From positions 1-46,362 of the forward strand of contig NZ_SCTC01000054.1 in assembly GCF_004299445.1 (NCBI RefSeq): 46,362 nucleotides of DNA, written 5' to 3'. Positions 6,991-16,368 of this stretch are shown here, in pieces. The translations under genes and the position numbers were made by a program. Source of the DNA: Phenylobacterium sp. (GTDB taxonomy: Bacteria; Pseudomonadota; Alphaproteobacteria; Caulobacterales; Caulobacteraceae). Every line of letters starts with the position of its first letter. Position 1 is the stretch's first letter. The notes beneath the pieces are model-generated. The model was given only the letters and a program-made list of their open reading frames with translations. It was not told the DNA's origin and did not search any database.

Positions 6991-9252
6991 ATGGCCGCAC
7001 CTGTCGCCATTCGAGGTCAGCGGAGCCTGCTGCGGCAGATCCGCGAGGCGCTTGCCGGGGGCGGCCCCGCGCAGCAGCGCCTGGACATGGTGGTGCGCAT
7101 CATCGCGCTCTCCATGGTGGCCGAGGTGTGCTCGATCTACCTGCGGCGCGCCAGCGGCGAGATGGAGCTGTTCGCCACCGAGGGCCTGGATCCCAGCGCC
7201 GTCCACGTGACGCGGATGAAGCCGGGCGAAGGCCTGGTCGGCGAGATCATCCGAGCCGGCCGACCGCTGAACCTGGCCGACGCGCCCGAGCACCCCGCCT
7301 TCTCGTACCGGCCCGAGACGGGTGAAGACCCCTACCACGCGTTCCTGGGCGTGCCGCTGCTGCGCGGCGGACGCGTGATCGGCGTGCTGGTCGTCCAGAA
7401 CCGCACCGAGCGGACCTATTCCGAGGACGAGGTCGAGGACATCCAGATCGTCGCCATGGTGCTGGCCGAGATGGTCGCCTCGGGCGAACTGATCAGCGTG
7501 GGCGAGCTGGAGGGCGTGGAACTCGCGCCCCGCCGGCCCGACCAGCTTAAGGGCTCCAAGTTCGCCGACGGACTGGCCTATGGCGTGGCGGTGCTGCACG
7601 AGCCGCCGGTGGCGTCCTCGCAGCTGCTCAGCGACGACGTGGTGGCCGAGGAGAAGCGCCTGGCCGAGGCGCTGCAGAGCCTGAAGGACCAGATCGACCG
7701 CATGCTGGAGGGCCAGCACGGCCTGGTCGACGCGTCGTACGACGTGCTCGAGAGCTACCGCATGTTCGCCCACTCCTCGAGCTGGAACCGCAGCCTCGAG
7801 GACGCCGTGAAGAACGGGCTGACGGCCGAGGCGGCGGTGGAGCGGGTGCGGTCCGAGCACCGGGCCCGCCTGGGCCAGGCCCGCGACCCCTACATGCGCG
7901 AGCGGCTGCACGACCTGGAAGACCTGAACGACCGGCTGCTGCGCCACCTGTCGGGCGCCGGCAGCGTGGCCCGCGACCTGCCCGAGGGCGCCATCCTGAT
8001 CGCCCGGAACCTGGGGCCGGCCGACCTTCTGGAATACGACCGCACCAAGCTGGCCGGGCTGCTGCTGGAGGAAGGCTCGTCGGCCAGCCACGCCGCCATC
8101 GTCGCCCGCGCCCTGGACATCCCCTGTGTGGGCCGCCTGGCCGGCCTGCGCGACAAGGTGTCGGAAGGCGACCCCGTGATCGTCGACGCCGAGACCGGCG
8201 AGGCGTTCCTGCGGCCGCGGCCCGACGTGGTGAAGGCCATCCAGGCCCGCGTGCTGGTGCGCCGCCAGCGGCGCGCCGAGTTCGCCAAGCTGAAGGACAC
8301 GCCGGCCTTCACCCGTGACGGTGTGAAGGTGACGCTCCTCATGAACGCCGGCCTGGACGTCGACCTGGAGAGCCTGGCCGACACCGGCGCTGAGGGCATC
8401 GGCCTGTTCCGGACCGAGTTCCAGTTCATGGTCTCGGAGGAGATGCCGCGCTTCAACGCCCAGACGGCGCTGTACTCGCGGGTGATGGACGCGGCGGGCG
8501 ACCTGCCGGTGACGTTCCGCACCCTGGACCTCGGCGGCGACAAGGTGCTGCCTTACATGGAGGCCGAGCGCGAGGAGAACCCGGCGCTGGGCTGGCGGGC
8601 GGTGCGCATGGGCCTGGACCGGCCGGCGTTGCTGCGGCTGCAGCTGCGGGCGCTGATCGCGGCGTCGAAGGGCCGGCCGCTGCGGATCATGTTCCCGCTG
8701 ATCGCCAGCGTGGACGAGTTCAGGGCCGCGCGCGCCTGGGTGGACCAGGAGGTGGCGTGGGCCCAGCGGCGCGGCCGCCCCGCGCCGTCGCGGCTGGACG
8801 TGGGCGCCATGATCGAGGCGCCGTCGCTGATCTGGCATCTGGACGCGCTCTTGCCGATGACCGACTTCGTCAGCGTCGGGACCAACGACCTGATGCAGTA
8901 CATCTTCGCCGCCGACCGCGGGAACCCGCGGGTGGCCGACCGCTACGACTTCCTGTCGCCGCCGATGCTGCGGGCGATGGAGGCGATCCAGCGGGCCTGC
9001 GCCGAGACCGGCACGCCGGTCAGCGTGTGCGGCGAGATGGCCGGCCGGCCGCTGGAGGCGTTCACCCTGGTGGCGCTGGGCTTCGAGCGCCTGTCGATGC
9101 CACCCACCGGCGTCGGCCCCGTGAAGCAGATGGTGCTGTCCTGCGACCGTGAAGCCGCCCGGCGCGGCGTTTCGGCGCTCTTGAAATCGTCGGCCGGATC
9201 GGTTCGGAACGAGATTGAAACCCTGGCGCGCAAACTCTACCTCGCCGTCTGA
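6991..9252 (+). CDS. ptsP: Phosphoenolpyruvate-protein phosphotransferase PtsP (EI-Ntr)
   Basis: This 753-residue protein has an N-terminal GAF domain (about 15-165), the EI N-terminal domain with the phosphohistidine segment GSSASHAAIVA (His367), and the PEP-binding TIM barrel with GIGLFRTEFQF, RTLDLGGDK, GAMIEAPS and SVGTNDLMQY, ending with VSVCGEMAG containing the active Cys. It is EI of the nitrogen PTS, passing phosphate from PEP to NPr and EIIA-Ntr, and the GAF domain senses nitrogen status through glutamine and 2-oxoglutarate in characterised relatives. Length and domain order match the family. A GGGAGGA site lies 13 bases before the ATG. In many alphaproteobacteria it sits near prfA/prmC, as here. 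Confidence 0.97.
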   Translation: MAAPVAIRGQRSLLRQIREALAGGGPAQQRLDMVVRIIALSMVAEVCSIYLRRASGEMELFATEGLDPSAVHVTRMKPGEGLVGEIIRAGRPLNLADAPEHPAFSYRPETGEDPYHAFLGVPLLRGGRVIGVLVVQNRTERTYSEDEVEDIQIVAMVLAEMVASGELISVGELEGVELAPRRPDQLKGSKFADGLAYGVAVLHEPPVASSQLLSDDVVAEEKRLAEALQSLKDQIDRMLEGQHGLVDASYDVLESYRMFAHSSSWNRSLEDAVKNGLTAEAAVERVRSEHRARLGQARDPYMRERLHDLEDLNDRLLRHLSGAGSVARDLPEGAILIARNLGPADLLEYDRTKLAGLLLEEGSSASHAAIVARALDIPCVGRLAGLRDKVSEGDPVIVDAETGEAFLRPRPDVVKAIQARVLVRRQRRAEFAKLKDTPAFTRDGVKVTLLMNAGLDVDLESLADTGAEGIGLFRTEFQFMVSEEMPRFNAQTALYSRVMDAAGDLPVTFRTLDLGGDKVLPYMEAEREENPALGWRAVRMGLDRPALLRLQLRALIAASKGRPLRIMFPLIASVDEFRAARAWVDQEVAWAQRRGRPAPSRLDVGAMIEAPSLIWHLDALLPMTDFVSVGTNDLMQYIFAADRGNPRVADRYDFLSPPMLRAMEAIQRACAETGTPVSVCGEMAGRPLEAFTLVALGFERLSMPPTGVGPVKQMVLSCDREAARRGVSALLKSSAGSVRNEIETLARKLYLAV

Positions 9253-9298
9253 GACTCGCCCGAATCCGTAGACACTATGGGGCTGGAGCCCCCGAACC

Positions 9299-10477
9299 TT
9301 GGCCTTGTTGAAGAAGCGTCCGTCGAAGAAGCCGCCGTCCGGCCGCGACCGGATGCGCGCGATGCTGAGCCTCGTAGGGGCCGAACCGCCGGCCGACGCC
9401 CCCGGCGGCGGCGCCGCACCCGAGGAACCGGCGGGGCCCATCGATCCCCTGTTCGCGCACGACACCCTGGGCGAGGCGCTGAAGGCGATCCGCCACGATC
9501 GCGGGTTGTCGCTGGAAGACGTGGCCGAGCGGACGCGGGTGCGCCGGGCCTACCTGCAGGCGATCGAGGAGATGCGGCTGGACGCCCTGCCCTCGCGCCC
9601 CTTCACCATCGGCTACATCCGCGCCTACGCCGGGGCGTTGGGCCTGGATCCGGACGCCGCGGTCGAGCGGTTCAAGACCGAGGAGCCGGTGCTGGACGAG
9701 CCCCTGCGCGCGCCGGTGGGCATGCTGGACGAGAAGGATCCGCGCGTCGCGGCCTTCACCGTGGGCGCCATGGTGATCATCGCGGCCATCGTGCTGTGGA
9801 ACATCGCCCAGCGCTCGATGATGGCCGCCGCCCCGCCCCCGCCGCTGGCGTCGGAGACCCAGTCCGAGCAACTGTTGGCGAAGCTCAAGGGCGGCACGAT
9901 GGTCCTGGGCGAGCCGCTGCCGGCGCCGGTCGAATCCACCACGCCCACGCCCTACGAGACACCCGGCCTGGCGGCGTCGCTGGGTCTGAAGACCGATCCC
10001 AACGATCCGAGCTCGGGCCACCCGCCGCCGCCGACCCGTTTGGGCGAACCCCCGCCGGTGGACCTGGCCTCGCTGAAGCCGGTCTTCACGCCGGCGGGCA
10101 AGATCTACGACAGCGGCAATCCCCGGCTGGGCTCGACGGTGACGGTGCAGGCGATCAAGGCCGGCGCCCTCATCGTGCGTGGCCCCGACGGCTCGGTCTA
10201 TTTCGCCCGGCAGCTGGCGAAGGGCGAGGCCTACCGGGTGCCGAACCTGGCCGGCCTGACGCTGGACGTCTCGGCGCCGCAGGATTTCCAGGTGTTCGTG
10301 GCCGGCCGCTCGCACGGCGTGCTGCCCTCGACCCAGGTGCTGGCCTCGAAGCTGGCGACCGCGACGCCGAACGTGGCTGCGCCTGCGGCCGCTCCGGCGC
10401 CGACGACCGCTGCGCCGGCGGCCGCGCCCGTCCTGAAGATCCCGCCGGCGAAGACCGCTGCCGCGCCGGCCCGCTGA
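9299..10477 (+). CDS. RodZ-like HTH membrane protein with C-terminal DUF4115
   Basis: This 392-residue protein has a basic N-terminus, a Cro/C1-type helix-turn-helix (LGEALKAIRHDRGLSLEDVAERTRVRRAYLQAIEE, about 57-91), one transmembrane helix (VGAMVIIAAIVLW, about 157-170), a Pro/Thr-rich linker, and a C-terminal beta domain of the DUF4115 type (about 270-345) followed by an Ala/Pro-rich tail. RodZ links the MreB cytoskeleton to the wall machinery; this is the same architecture but may be a paralogue. The start is uncertain: TTG at 9299 gives a basic leader, while an in-frame ATG at 9353 would remove 18 residues. Neither has a strong ribosome-binding site. Confidence 0.82.
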   Translation: MALLKKRPSKKPPSGRDRMRAMLSLVGAEPPADAPGGGAAPEEPAGPIDPLFAHDTLGEALKAIRHDRGLSLEDVAERTRVRRAYLQAIEEMRLDALPSRPFTIGYIRAYAGALGLDPDAAVERFKTEEPVLDEPLRAPVGMLDEKDPRVAAFTVGAMVIIAAIVLWNIAQRSMMAAAPPPPLASETQSEQLLAKLKGGTMVLGEPLPAPVESTTPTPYETPGLAASLGLKTDPNDPSSGHPPPPTRLGEPPPVDLASLKPVFTPAGKIYDSGNPRLGSTVTVQAIKAGALIVRGPDGSVYFARQLAKGEAYRVPNLAGLTLDVSAPQDFQVFVAGRSHGVLPSTQVLASKLATATPNVAAPAAAPAPTTAAPAAAPVLKIPPAKTAAAPAR

Positions 10478-10546
10478 ACGACCTCCCGCCGTTTCGCAGG
10501 GGAGGCGAGATAGCGTTTCGCACCGCCACGGACTATTTTCCCCGCC

Positions 10547-11686
10547 ATGACGACCGAAGCCCATACCGCCGTACGCCCCTGGCGCGCGATCGACCGCCGC
10601 GCGAGCCGCAAGATCCGCGTGGGCAGCGTGGAGGTGGGCGGCGACGCGCCGATCACCGTCCAGTCGATGACCAACACCCTGACCGCCGACGCGAAGGCCA
10701 CGATCGAGCAGGTGCGCCAGCTGGAAGAGGCCGGCTGCGACATCGTCCGCGTCTCGTGCCCGGACGAGGAGTCGACCGCGGCGTTCAAGGAGATCGCCCG
10801 GGCGGCCAAGGTCCCGCTCGTGGCCGACATCCACTTTCACTACAAGCGCGGCATCGAGGCGGCCGAGGCGGGCGCGGCCTGCCTACGGATCAATCCGGGC
10901 AATATCGGCAACGCCTCGCGCGTGCGCGACGTCATCCAGGCCGCCCGCGACCACGGCTGTTCGATGCGGATCGGCGTCAACGCAGGTTCGCTGGAGCGCG
11001 AGCTGCTGGAGAAGTACGGCGAGCCCTGCCCCGCCGCCATGGTCGAGAGCGCGCTGAACCACGCCCGCATCCTGCAGGACCACGACTTCCACGAGTTCAA
11101 GATCAGCGTGAAGGCGTCCGACCCGTTCATGACGGTGGCCGCCTACCAGCAGCTGGCCGAGGCCATCGACTGCCCGCTGCATATCGGCGTCACCGAGGCG
11201 GGCGCGACGCGGACCGGCACCGTGAAGAGCGCGATCGGGATCGGCTCGCTGCTGTGGGCCGGGATCGGCGACACGATCCGCGTCAGCCTGGCGGCCGACC
11301 CGGTGGAAGAGGTGAAGGTCGGCTTCGACATCCTGAAGAGCCTGGGCCTGCGCCACCGGGGCGTGAACATCATCGCCTGCCCGTCGTGCGCGCGTCAGGG
11401 CTTCAACGTCATCAAGACGGTGGAGGCGCTGGAGTCCCGGCTGGCCCACATCGCCACGCCCATGAGCCTGTCGATCATCGGTTGCGTGGTGAACGGGCCT
11501 GGCGAGGCGCTGATGACCGACCTGGGTTTCACCGGCGGCGGCAAGGGCTCGGGCATGGTCTATGTGGCCGGCAAGCCCGACCACAAGATGGACAACGACC
11601 ACATGGTCGACCACATCGTCGAACTGGTCGAAGCGAGGGCCCGCGAACTCGAGGCCGCGAAAACCGTCGCCCAGGCCGCGGAGTAG
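10547..11686 (+). CDS. ispG: 4-hydroxy-3-methylbut-2-enyl-diphosphate synthase (IspG/GcpE)
   Basis: This 379-residue enzyme carries out the penultimate step of the MEP isoprenoid pathway, reductive conversion of MEcPP to HMBPP, with a [4Fe-4S] cluster. The N-terminal TIM barrel shows [24 protein letters not shown] and [10 protein letters not shown]. The C-terminal cluster domain has CPSCARQGF (two Cys) and [10 protein letters not shown] (third Cys), completing the expected three cysteine ligands plus Glu. The length is standard. It lies 69 bp downstream of the HTH gene on the same strand and may be cotranscribed with it. Confidence 0.97.
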   Translation: MTTEAHTAVRPWRAIDRRASRKIRVGSVEVGGDAPITVQSMTNTLTADAKATIEQVRQLEEAGCDIVRVSCPDEESTAAFKEIARAAKVPLVADIHFHYKRGIEAAEAGAACLRINPGNIGNASRVRDVIQAARDHGCSMRIGVNAGSLERELLEKYGEPCPAAMVESALNHARILQDHDFHEFKISVKASDPFMTVAAYQQLAEAIDCPLHIGVTEAGATRTGTVKSAIGIGSLLWAGIGDTIRVSLAADPVEEVKVGFDILKSLGLRHRGVNIIACPSCARQGFNVIKTVEALESRLAHIATPMSLSIIGCVVNGPGEALMTDLGFTGGGKGSGMVYVAGKPDHKMDNDHMVDHIVELVEARARELEAAKTVAQAAE

Positions 11687-11722
11687 CGCCCATTCGTCCT
11701 CTCTACGGGGCGGCATTACAAA

Positions 11723-11740
11723 AGTGACACCTGCGTCACT
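11723..11740. promoter_or_regulatory. 6-6-6 inverted repeat upstream of small beta protein gene
   Basis: AGTGAC and GTCACT form perfect 6-bp arms around a 6-bp spacer, 58 bp before the small gene at 11798. It could be an operator half-site pair for a dimeric regulator (TGAC-type). Short arms make chance occurrence possible. Confidence 0.3.
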
Positions 11741-11797
11741 CTTGCGTGCGGCGGCGTGTCGCGCTTAGGTGCGCGACCAATTCTCTTGGAGGAACTC

Positions 11798-12091
11798 ATG
11801 TCGGCGGACGGCAACTGGAAAGTCACGATCAACACCCCGATGGGCGCGCGCACGATGGCGGTGAAGATCGCCACGAGCGGCGACACCTTCACCGGCTCGG
11901 TGGACTCGGAAATGGGCGCGCAGGAAGTGACCGGCAAGGTCGACGGCGACACCCTGACCTGGAGCACCGACATCACGAACCCGATGCCGATGAAGCTCGA
12001 GTTCACCGCCAAGGTCGACGGCGACAAGATGAGCGGCAACTGCAAGCTGGGCATGTTCGGCAACGCTTCGCTGACCGGCGAGCGCGCCTAA
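11798..12091 (+). CDS. Small conserved beta-rich protein of unknown function
   Basis: This 97-residue protein has no signal peptide or membrane segment. It consists of repeated short strands with G-D turns: WKVTINTPMG, GDTFTGSVDSEMGAQEVTGKVDGDTLTWSTD, KLEFTAKVDGDKMSGNCKLG. The pattern suggests a small beta barrel or half-barrel, lipocalin-like in feel, of the kind often annotated as hypothetical protein in this order. The ATG at 11798 follows a perfect GGAGGA site; an earlier in-frame ATG at 11756 has none. A strong terminator follows 50 bp after the stop. No function is recognised; the good translation signals and dedicated terminator suggest an abundant protein. Confidence 0.75.
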   Translation: MSADGNWKVTINTPMGARTMAVKIATSGDTFTGSVDSEMGAQEVTGKVDGDTLTWSTDITNPMPMKLEFTAKVDGDKMSGNCKLGMFGNASLTGERA

Positions 12092-12140
12092 GACTTACGT
12101 CCGCTCCCGCGACTCTGCGGGAGACGTGACGTCCGGATCA

Positions 12141-12175
12141 GGGGTCGCACCGCGATGGCGGCGCGGCCCCTTTTT
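12141..12175 (+). terminator. Rho-independent terminator after the small beta protein gene
   Basis: GGGGTCGC pairs with GCGGCCCC (one wobble), enclosing an inner CGC/GCG stem, followed by TTTTT. Nearly the same stem and T tract occur at 18589-18612, so this terminator is also a repeated sequence type. Confidence 0.85.
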
Positions 12176-12192
12176 CGTGCCTGCGAGATGGC

Positions 12193-12507
12193 CTAGTTCG
12201 CGGGCGTGACCGCGTCGGCGGCCTTGCCGGCGGCGTCGCTGACGCCTTCGGCCGCCGTGGCGGCGCTGTCGGCCACGCTGGAGGCGGCGCTGGTCACAGC
12301 CTGGGTCTGGAGCGCGTCGTTGCGGTTCGCCTGCAGCAGGAAGAACGCCACGATCGCCACCATCGCCAGGACGGCGACGCCGACCATGATCCCGCCAAGG
12401 CCCGAGCCGCGCTTTTCCACATAGGTCGTGCCGCCGCCGACATCGCGTTCCACCACGCGTTCCGTCGTCTGGCCGTCGCTGCGTTCCGTCACCCGTTCGG
12501 TCGCCAT
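12193..12507 (-). CDS. Small single-pass membrane protein, Ala/Ser-rich tail
   Basis: This 104-residue protein has a charged Thr/Glu/Arg-rich N-terminus (TERVTERSDGQTTERVVERD), one clear transmembrane helix (GIMVGVAVLAMVAIVAFFLL, about 40-59) and an Ala-rich tail (SAASSVADSAATAAEGVSDAAGKAAD) that could be an amphipathic helix or coiled coil. The ATG at 12507 is 9 bases after GGAGG; the Met six codons earlier overlaps that site, so it is not used. No known family is recognised. It converges on the terminator of the preceding gene. Confidence 0.7.
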   Translation of the reverse strand: MATERVTERSDGQTTERVVERDVGGGTTYVEKRGSGLGGIMVGVAVLAMVAIVAFFLLQANRNDALQTQAVTSAASSVADSAATAAEGVSDAAGKAADAVTPAN

Positions 12508-12567
12508 GGTCTCGTTCCTCCGCATGTCACCGGGTGCGAGAACACGCGAGGCGGGCGACCGTTCCGG

Positions 12568-13146
12568 TCAGGCTCTGCGCGGCGGAACCACGTCGGCGAA
12601 GTCGGGGAAGGTTTTCCACTTGGGCTCGACCGGCGCCTCGCCCGCGGCGGGAACGTACGGCGAGGCCTCCTGGACGGTCATCTGCGGGATGTAGCGCGGG
12701 CAGTTCGGGAAGATGTCGATGGGCGTCACCTTCACCAGCAGCTGGGCGCCGGGGACATCGGCCATCGCCGGATCGTCGCTCACCACCTCGGCGCGGCCGT
12801 TGACCCGCAGGCGTCCGGGCTTGTCGCCCATGGCGATGAAGAGCAGGCCCACGTGCGGGTTGGCGGCGATGTTGCCCAGGCTCTTGAACATGCCGTTGCC
12901 GTCGTAGTCGGGGAACACCAGCAGGTCGGGCGCGGCGATGCGGACGAAGCCTGGCGCGCCGCCCTTGAACGAGCAGTCAGGGCGTCCCTCGGCGTCGGCG
13001 GTGGCGAGGAAGAAGAAGGGCAGGGTCGCGATGAAGGCGGCGTCGCCCTCGGTGAAGCGGTCGCGCCGCAGCTTCTCCTCCAACCGGTCGGCCAGCGCGC
13101 GGCTGCCGAAAGCGTCCTGGAGCTGGCGGTTGCCCTCATGGAACAT
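12568..13146 (-). CDS. Pyridoxamine 5'-phosphate oxidase-like FMN-binding protein
   Basis: This 192-residue protein has the split-barrel flavin fold: FIATLPFFFLATADAEGRPDCSFKGG (first strands, about 38-63), LLVFPDYDGNGMFKSLGNIAANPHVGLLFI (about 75-105) and RLRVNGRAEVV. It belongs to the pyridoxamine-phosphate-oxidase-related (PNPOx-like, COG3576-type) proteins that reduce or sense small molecules with FMN or F420; in this order FMN is likely. A GGGAGGAG site precedes the ATG at 13146. The substrate is unknown. Confidence 0.85.
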   Translation of the reverse strand: MFHEGNRQLQDAFGSRALADRLEEKLRRDRFTEGDAAFIATLPFFFLATADAEGRPDCSFKGGAPGFVRIAAPDLLVFPDYDGNGMFKSLGNIAANPHVGLLFIAMGDKPGRLRVNGRAEVVSDDPAMADVPGAQLLVKVTPIDIFPNCPRYIPQMTVQEASPYVPAAGEAPVEPKWKTFPDFADVVPPRRA

Positions 13147-13217
13147 GGCGGTCTCCTCCCTGGCGGCACCATAGCGCATTTGGCGCCGAGGCTCGTCTCG
13201 GCTAGAGACCCGCTCCC

Positions 13218-14294
13218 ATGCGACTTCCCCAGGCCCGTCTCGACCAGGTGCTCGACCGCTTCCGCGAGATCGAGGCGCGTATGGGCGCCGCCACCGACGG
13301 CGCCGAGATCGTGCGCCTGTCGAAGGAGCACGCCGAGCTGAAGCCTGTCGCCGATGCGGTGACGGCGCTGGAGCGCGTGAAGGCCGAGGGCCCCGAGCTG
13401 GAGGAGATGCTCACGGCCGGCGACCCCGAGATGGCGCAGATGGCCCGCGACGAGCTCGAGGCGCTGAAGGCCAAGCTGCCGGCGCTGGAGCACGAGGTGG
13501 CTCTGCTGCTGGCGCCCAAGGACAAGGACGAGAACGCCTCGGCCGTGCTGGAAGTGCGGGCCGGCACCGGCGGCGACGAGGCGGCGCTGTTCGCAGGCGA
13601 CCTGTTCCGGATGTACTCGCGCTATGCCCAGTTGCACGGCTGGCGGGTCGAGATCGACAGCGTCACCGAAGGCGAGATGGGCGGCTACAAGGAGATCGTG
13701 GCCGCGATCACCGGCGATGGCGTCTTCGGCCGCCTGAAGTTCGAGAGCGGCGTCCACCGTGTGCAGCGCGTGCCGGCCACCGAGGCCCAGGGGCGCATCC
13801 ACACCTCGGCGGCGACCGTGGCGATCCTGCCCGAACCCGAGGATGTCGAGATCGAGATCCGCGACCAGGACCTGCGCATTGACACCTATCGCTCGTCGGG
13901 CGCCGGCGGCCAGCACGTGAACAAGACCGACTCGGCCGTGCGCATCACCCACCTGCCGACCGGCATCGTGGTGACCAGCTCGGAAAAATCGCAGCACCAG
14001 AACCGCGCCCGGGCCATGAAGGCTCTGAAGGTGAAGCTGTACGACATGCAGCGCGAGGCGCTGGATAGCGCCCGCTCGGAGAGCCGCAAGAGCCAGGTGG
14101 GTTCCGGCGACCGGTCGGAACGCATCCGCACCTACAACTTCCCGCAGGGCCGCGTGACCGACCACCGGATCAACCTGACCCTCTACAACCTCGCCAAGGT
14201 GATCGAGGGCGAGGCGCTGGACGACGTGATCAACCCGCTGATCGCCGAGGACCAGGCCGCCCGTCTGGCGGCGCTGGAAGACGAATTCAGCTAG
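13218..14294 (+). CDS. prfA: Peptide chain release factor 1
   Basis: This 358-residue protein is full length for RF1. It carries the stop-codon recognition tripeptide PAT in [15 protein letters not shown] (RF1 type, reading UAA/UAG) and the catalytic GGQ motif at residues 230-232 in [15 protein letters not shown], which releases the peptide in the ribosomal peptidyl-transferase centre. The Gln of GGQ is the methylation target of PrmC, encoded downstream at 16365. It converges with the YihY gene, leaving only 9 bp between stops. In many bacteria prfA and prmC are adjacent; here two genes separate them. Confidence 0.98.
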   Translation: MRLPQARLDQVLDRFREIEARMGAATDGAEIVRLSKEHAELKPVADAVTALERVKAEGPELEEMLTAGDPEMAQMARDELEALKAKLPALEHEVALLLAPKDKDENASAVLEVRAGTGGDEAALFAGDLFRMYSRYAQLHGWRVEIDSVTEGEMGGYKEIVAAITGDGVFGRLKFESGVHRVQRVPATEAQGRIHTSAATVAILPEPEDVEIEIRDQDLRIDTYRSSGAGGQHVNKTDSAVRITHLPTGIVVTSSEKSQHQNRARAMKALKVKLYDMQREALDSARSESRKSQVGSGDRSERIRTYNFPQGRVTDHRINLTLYNLAKVIEGEALDDVINPLIAEDQAARLAALEDEFS

Positions 14295-14303
14295 GCCCGT
14301 CCG

Positions 14304-15467
14304 CTACTTCGGCGCAGGTCCACGTCCGCGCAGGACCCCGACCCGCTGCTGCGCCGCCTGCCAGAGCTCGCCCACGCCCTTGAACCGCAGCCCGACGGTG
14401 TCGGCCATCGCGGCGCCCCGTTGGCCCATGGGCGCGGGCGGGCCGATCGTGGAGTCCATGGCGGTCTGGTGTTCGATCTCGGCGTTCAGCTCGGCGCCGA
14501 TCAGCACCACCATCACCGAGAACCAGATCCACAGCATGAAGCCGATCACCGCCCCCAGGGAGCCGTAGGTGGCGTCCAGGCGGGCGACGTTGGCCAGATA
14601 CCAGGAGAAGCCGGCCGAGCCCGCCATCCAGAGGAAGGCCGCCACGAGGCTGCCGATGAACACCCAGCGCCAGCGGGCGCGCTGGCGGCTGGGCCCGTAG
14701 CGGTAGATCACGGCGAAGGCGCCCGCGGCGGCGGCGTACACCAGGGGCCACAGGGCGAGGGCGCTCCCCTCCCCCCGCAGGCGCAGCGGCGCGGCCACCA
14801 GGATCGCGCTGACCACCGTCAGAAGCAGCAGGAAGGCGACGGTGAAGCCGTAGGTCGTGGCCGTCCGCGCGACGAAGCCGCGCTTCTCGGTCTCGTCATA
14901 GGCTGTGTTCAGGCCGTCGAAGAGCGACTTCATCCCGGCGCTGGCGCTCCAGATCGACAGGAGAAGACTGACGACGAAGGCCGCCGACAGGCCTGCCGTC
15001 TCGCCGTTGGCCAGCCGCAGCATCTGTTCGCCCAGGAGCCGCACGGCTTCGGGCGGGAAGATCGAGGAGAGCTGGGCCAGCTGCTCCTGCACCGTGCGCA
15101 CGTCGGCGATCAGGCCGTAGAGCGAGACGAACACGCCCAGCGCCGGGAAGATCGCCAGCAGGGCGTAGTAGGTGACGCTGCCGGCCACCACGGTGAGCCG
15201 GTCCTCGCCCACTTCGCGCCAGGTGCGCCAGAGGATGTCGCGCCAGCCGCGCCAGGGAATCTGGCGCGGGCGAACGGCCACGCGGCCCCGATCCGGTTCC
15301 TGGATTTCGAACACCGCAGGCTCGGCCACGGTCTGGCGCGACAGACCGGGCTGCGGCTCGGGGGGCGGCTCCGCAGGCGGCGCCGGCGCGCGGCGGTTGG
15401 ACCACCACGCCGAGGTGGCCACGGCGGCCAGCGCCCAGGGCGCAATCGCCAGCAGCCTGTTTGTCAT
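14304..15467 (-). CDS. YihY/BrkB family inner-membrane protein
   Basis: This 387-residue protein has an N-terminal hydrophobic segment (about 1-20), a Pro-rich cytosolic linker, then the YihY core starting WRDILWRTWREVGEDRLTVVAGSVTYYALLAIFPALGVFVSLYGL and continuing through about six membrane helices (for example TYGFTVAFLLLLTVVSAILV and GAVIGFMLWIWFSVMVVLIGAELNAEIEHQ). The last motif is characteristic of the family. Function in bacteria is poorly defined; virulence factor BrkB and RNase BN labels are historical. The ATG at 15467 is preferred over a TTG four codons upstream. It is inserted between prfA and prmC on the opposite strand. Confidence 0.88.
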   Translation of the reverse strand: MTNRLLAIAPWALAAVATSAWWSNRRAPAPPAEPPPEPQPGLSRQTVAEPAVFEIQEPDRGRVAVRPRQIPWRGWRDILWRTWREVGEDRLTVVAGSVTYYALLAIFPALGVFVSLYGLIADVRTVQEQLAQLSSIFPPEAVRLLGEQMLRLANGETAGLSAAFVVSLLLSIWSASAGMKSLFDGLNTAYDETEKRGFVARTATTYGFTVAFLLLLTVVSAILVAAPLRLRGEGSALALWPLVYAAAAGAFAVIYRYGPSRQRARWRWVFIGSLVAAFLWMAGSAGFSWYLANVARLDATYGSLGAVIGFMLWIWFSVMVVLIGAELNAEIEHQTAMDSTIGPPAPMGQRGAAMADTVGLRFKGVGELWQAAQQRVGVLRGRGPAPK

Positions 15468-15582
15468 CCCACGCGCCAACCCGAACCTCCGACAGCCGCC
15501 CGGGGGTCTAACCGCCGAGCCGCGCGCACGTTCCGGCGCCTCCCGCCTTGAGATCAGCCGGGGTTTCGGTCAGAAGCCGCCC

Positions 15583-16368
15583 ATGAGCGGCCACGTCGCG
15601 GCGATCTTCCGCCATCCTGTGAAGGGCTTCACGCCCGAGAGCCTGACCCACGTGGACCTCGCCCCCGGCGAGGGCTTCCCGCACGATCGCATCTGGGCGG
15701 TGGAGAACGGGCCGTCGGGGTTCGACCCGGCCCAGCCCGCGTGGACCTCGAAGCAGAAGTTCACCGTCCTGGCGGCCATCCCCCAGGTGGCGGTCGCCAA
15801 GACGCGCTATGACGAGGCAACGGGCGTGTTCAGCGCCCAGGCCGAGGGGCGCCCCACGTTCTCAGGGCGGCTGAGCGAGGCCGAGGGGCGCGAGGGCTTC
15901 GCCGTCTGGCTGACCGCCTTCCTGGATCCCGACGACCTGCGCGGACCGCTGAAGGTGATGGACGCCCGCGGCGGGTTCCGGTTCACCGACCACCCCGCGG
16001 GCCAGGTCTCGATCATCAACCTGGCCAGCGTGCGCGACCTGTCGGCGAAGATGGGCGTGCAGCTCGACCCCCTGCGGTTCCGCGGCAACGTTTATGTCGA
16101 AGGCTGGCCGGCCTGGGCCGAGAACGACTGGGCCGACCGCGACCTGATGGTGGGCTGGGCCCGGGCTAAGGTGTTCAAGCCGATCGTGCGGTGCGCGGCG
16201 ACCGAGGTGGACCCGACGACCGGAGCCAGGGACCGCGAGGTCGTGAAGGCGTTGTTCGACAACTACGGTCACACCCTGTGCGGCGTGTACGTGCATGTGA
16301 TGTCGGCCGGCCGCGTGGGGCTGGGCGACGCGGCGACCACGCCGCAGGCCCTGGAGGGCGCGCCATGA
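15583..16368 (+). CDS. MOSC domain-containing protein (molybdenum-sulfur carrier type)
   Basis: This 261-residue protein has an N-terminal MOSC_N-like beta barrel (VAAIFRHPVKGFTPESLTHVDLAPGEGFPHDRIWA, about 4-38) and a C-terminal MOSC domain with FRGNVYVEG, RCAATEVDPTTGARD and NYGHTLCGVYVHV. The Cys in RCAATEVDP is at the place that binds molybdenum in YcbX/mARC-type proteins. Such proteins reduce N-hydroxylated compounds or carry Moco sulfur. The stop overlaps the prmC start (ATGA), so the two are translationally coupled. The start lies after a weak upstream site; no earlier start looks better. Confidence 0.85.
   Translation: MSGHVAAIFRHPVKGFTPESLTHVDLAPGEGFPHDRIWAVENGPSGFDPAQPAWTSKQKFTVLAAIPQVAVAKTRYDEATGVFSAQAEGRPTFSGRLSEAEGREGFAVWLTAFLDPDDLRGPLKVMDARGGFRFTDHPAGQVSIINLASVRDLSAKMGVQLDPLRFRGNVYVEGWPAWAENDWADRDLMVGWARAKVFKPIVRCAATEVDPTTGARDREVVKALFDNYGHTLCGVYVHVMSAGRVGLGDAATTPQALEGAP

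Noticed and set aside
6820..9465. 881-codon open frame on the minus strand opposite ptsP
   Set aside because: It is an antisense shadow in GC-rich DNA; ptsP on the plus strand has all family motifs, and the antisense protein shows no recognisable domain.
10486..10506. CCTCCC...GGGGAGG hairpin between the HTH gene and ispG as a terminator
   Set aside because: The stem is short, the loop long and no T tract follows; ispG is probably still read from upstream.
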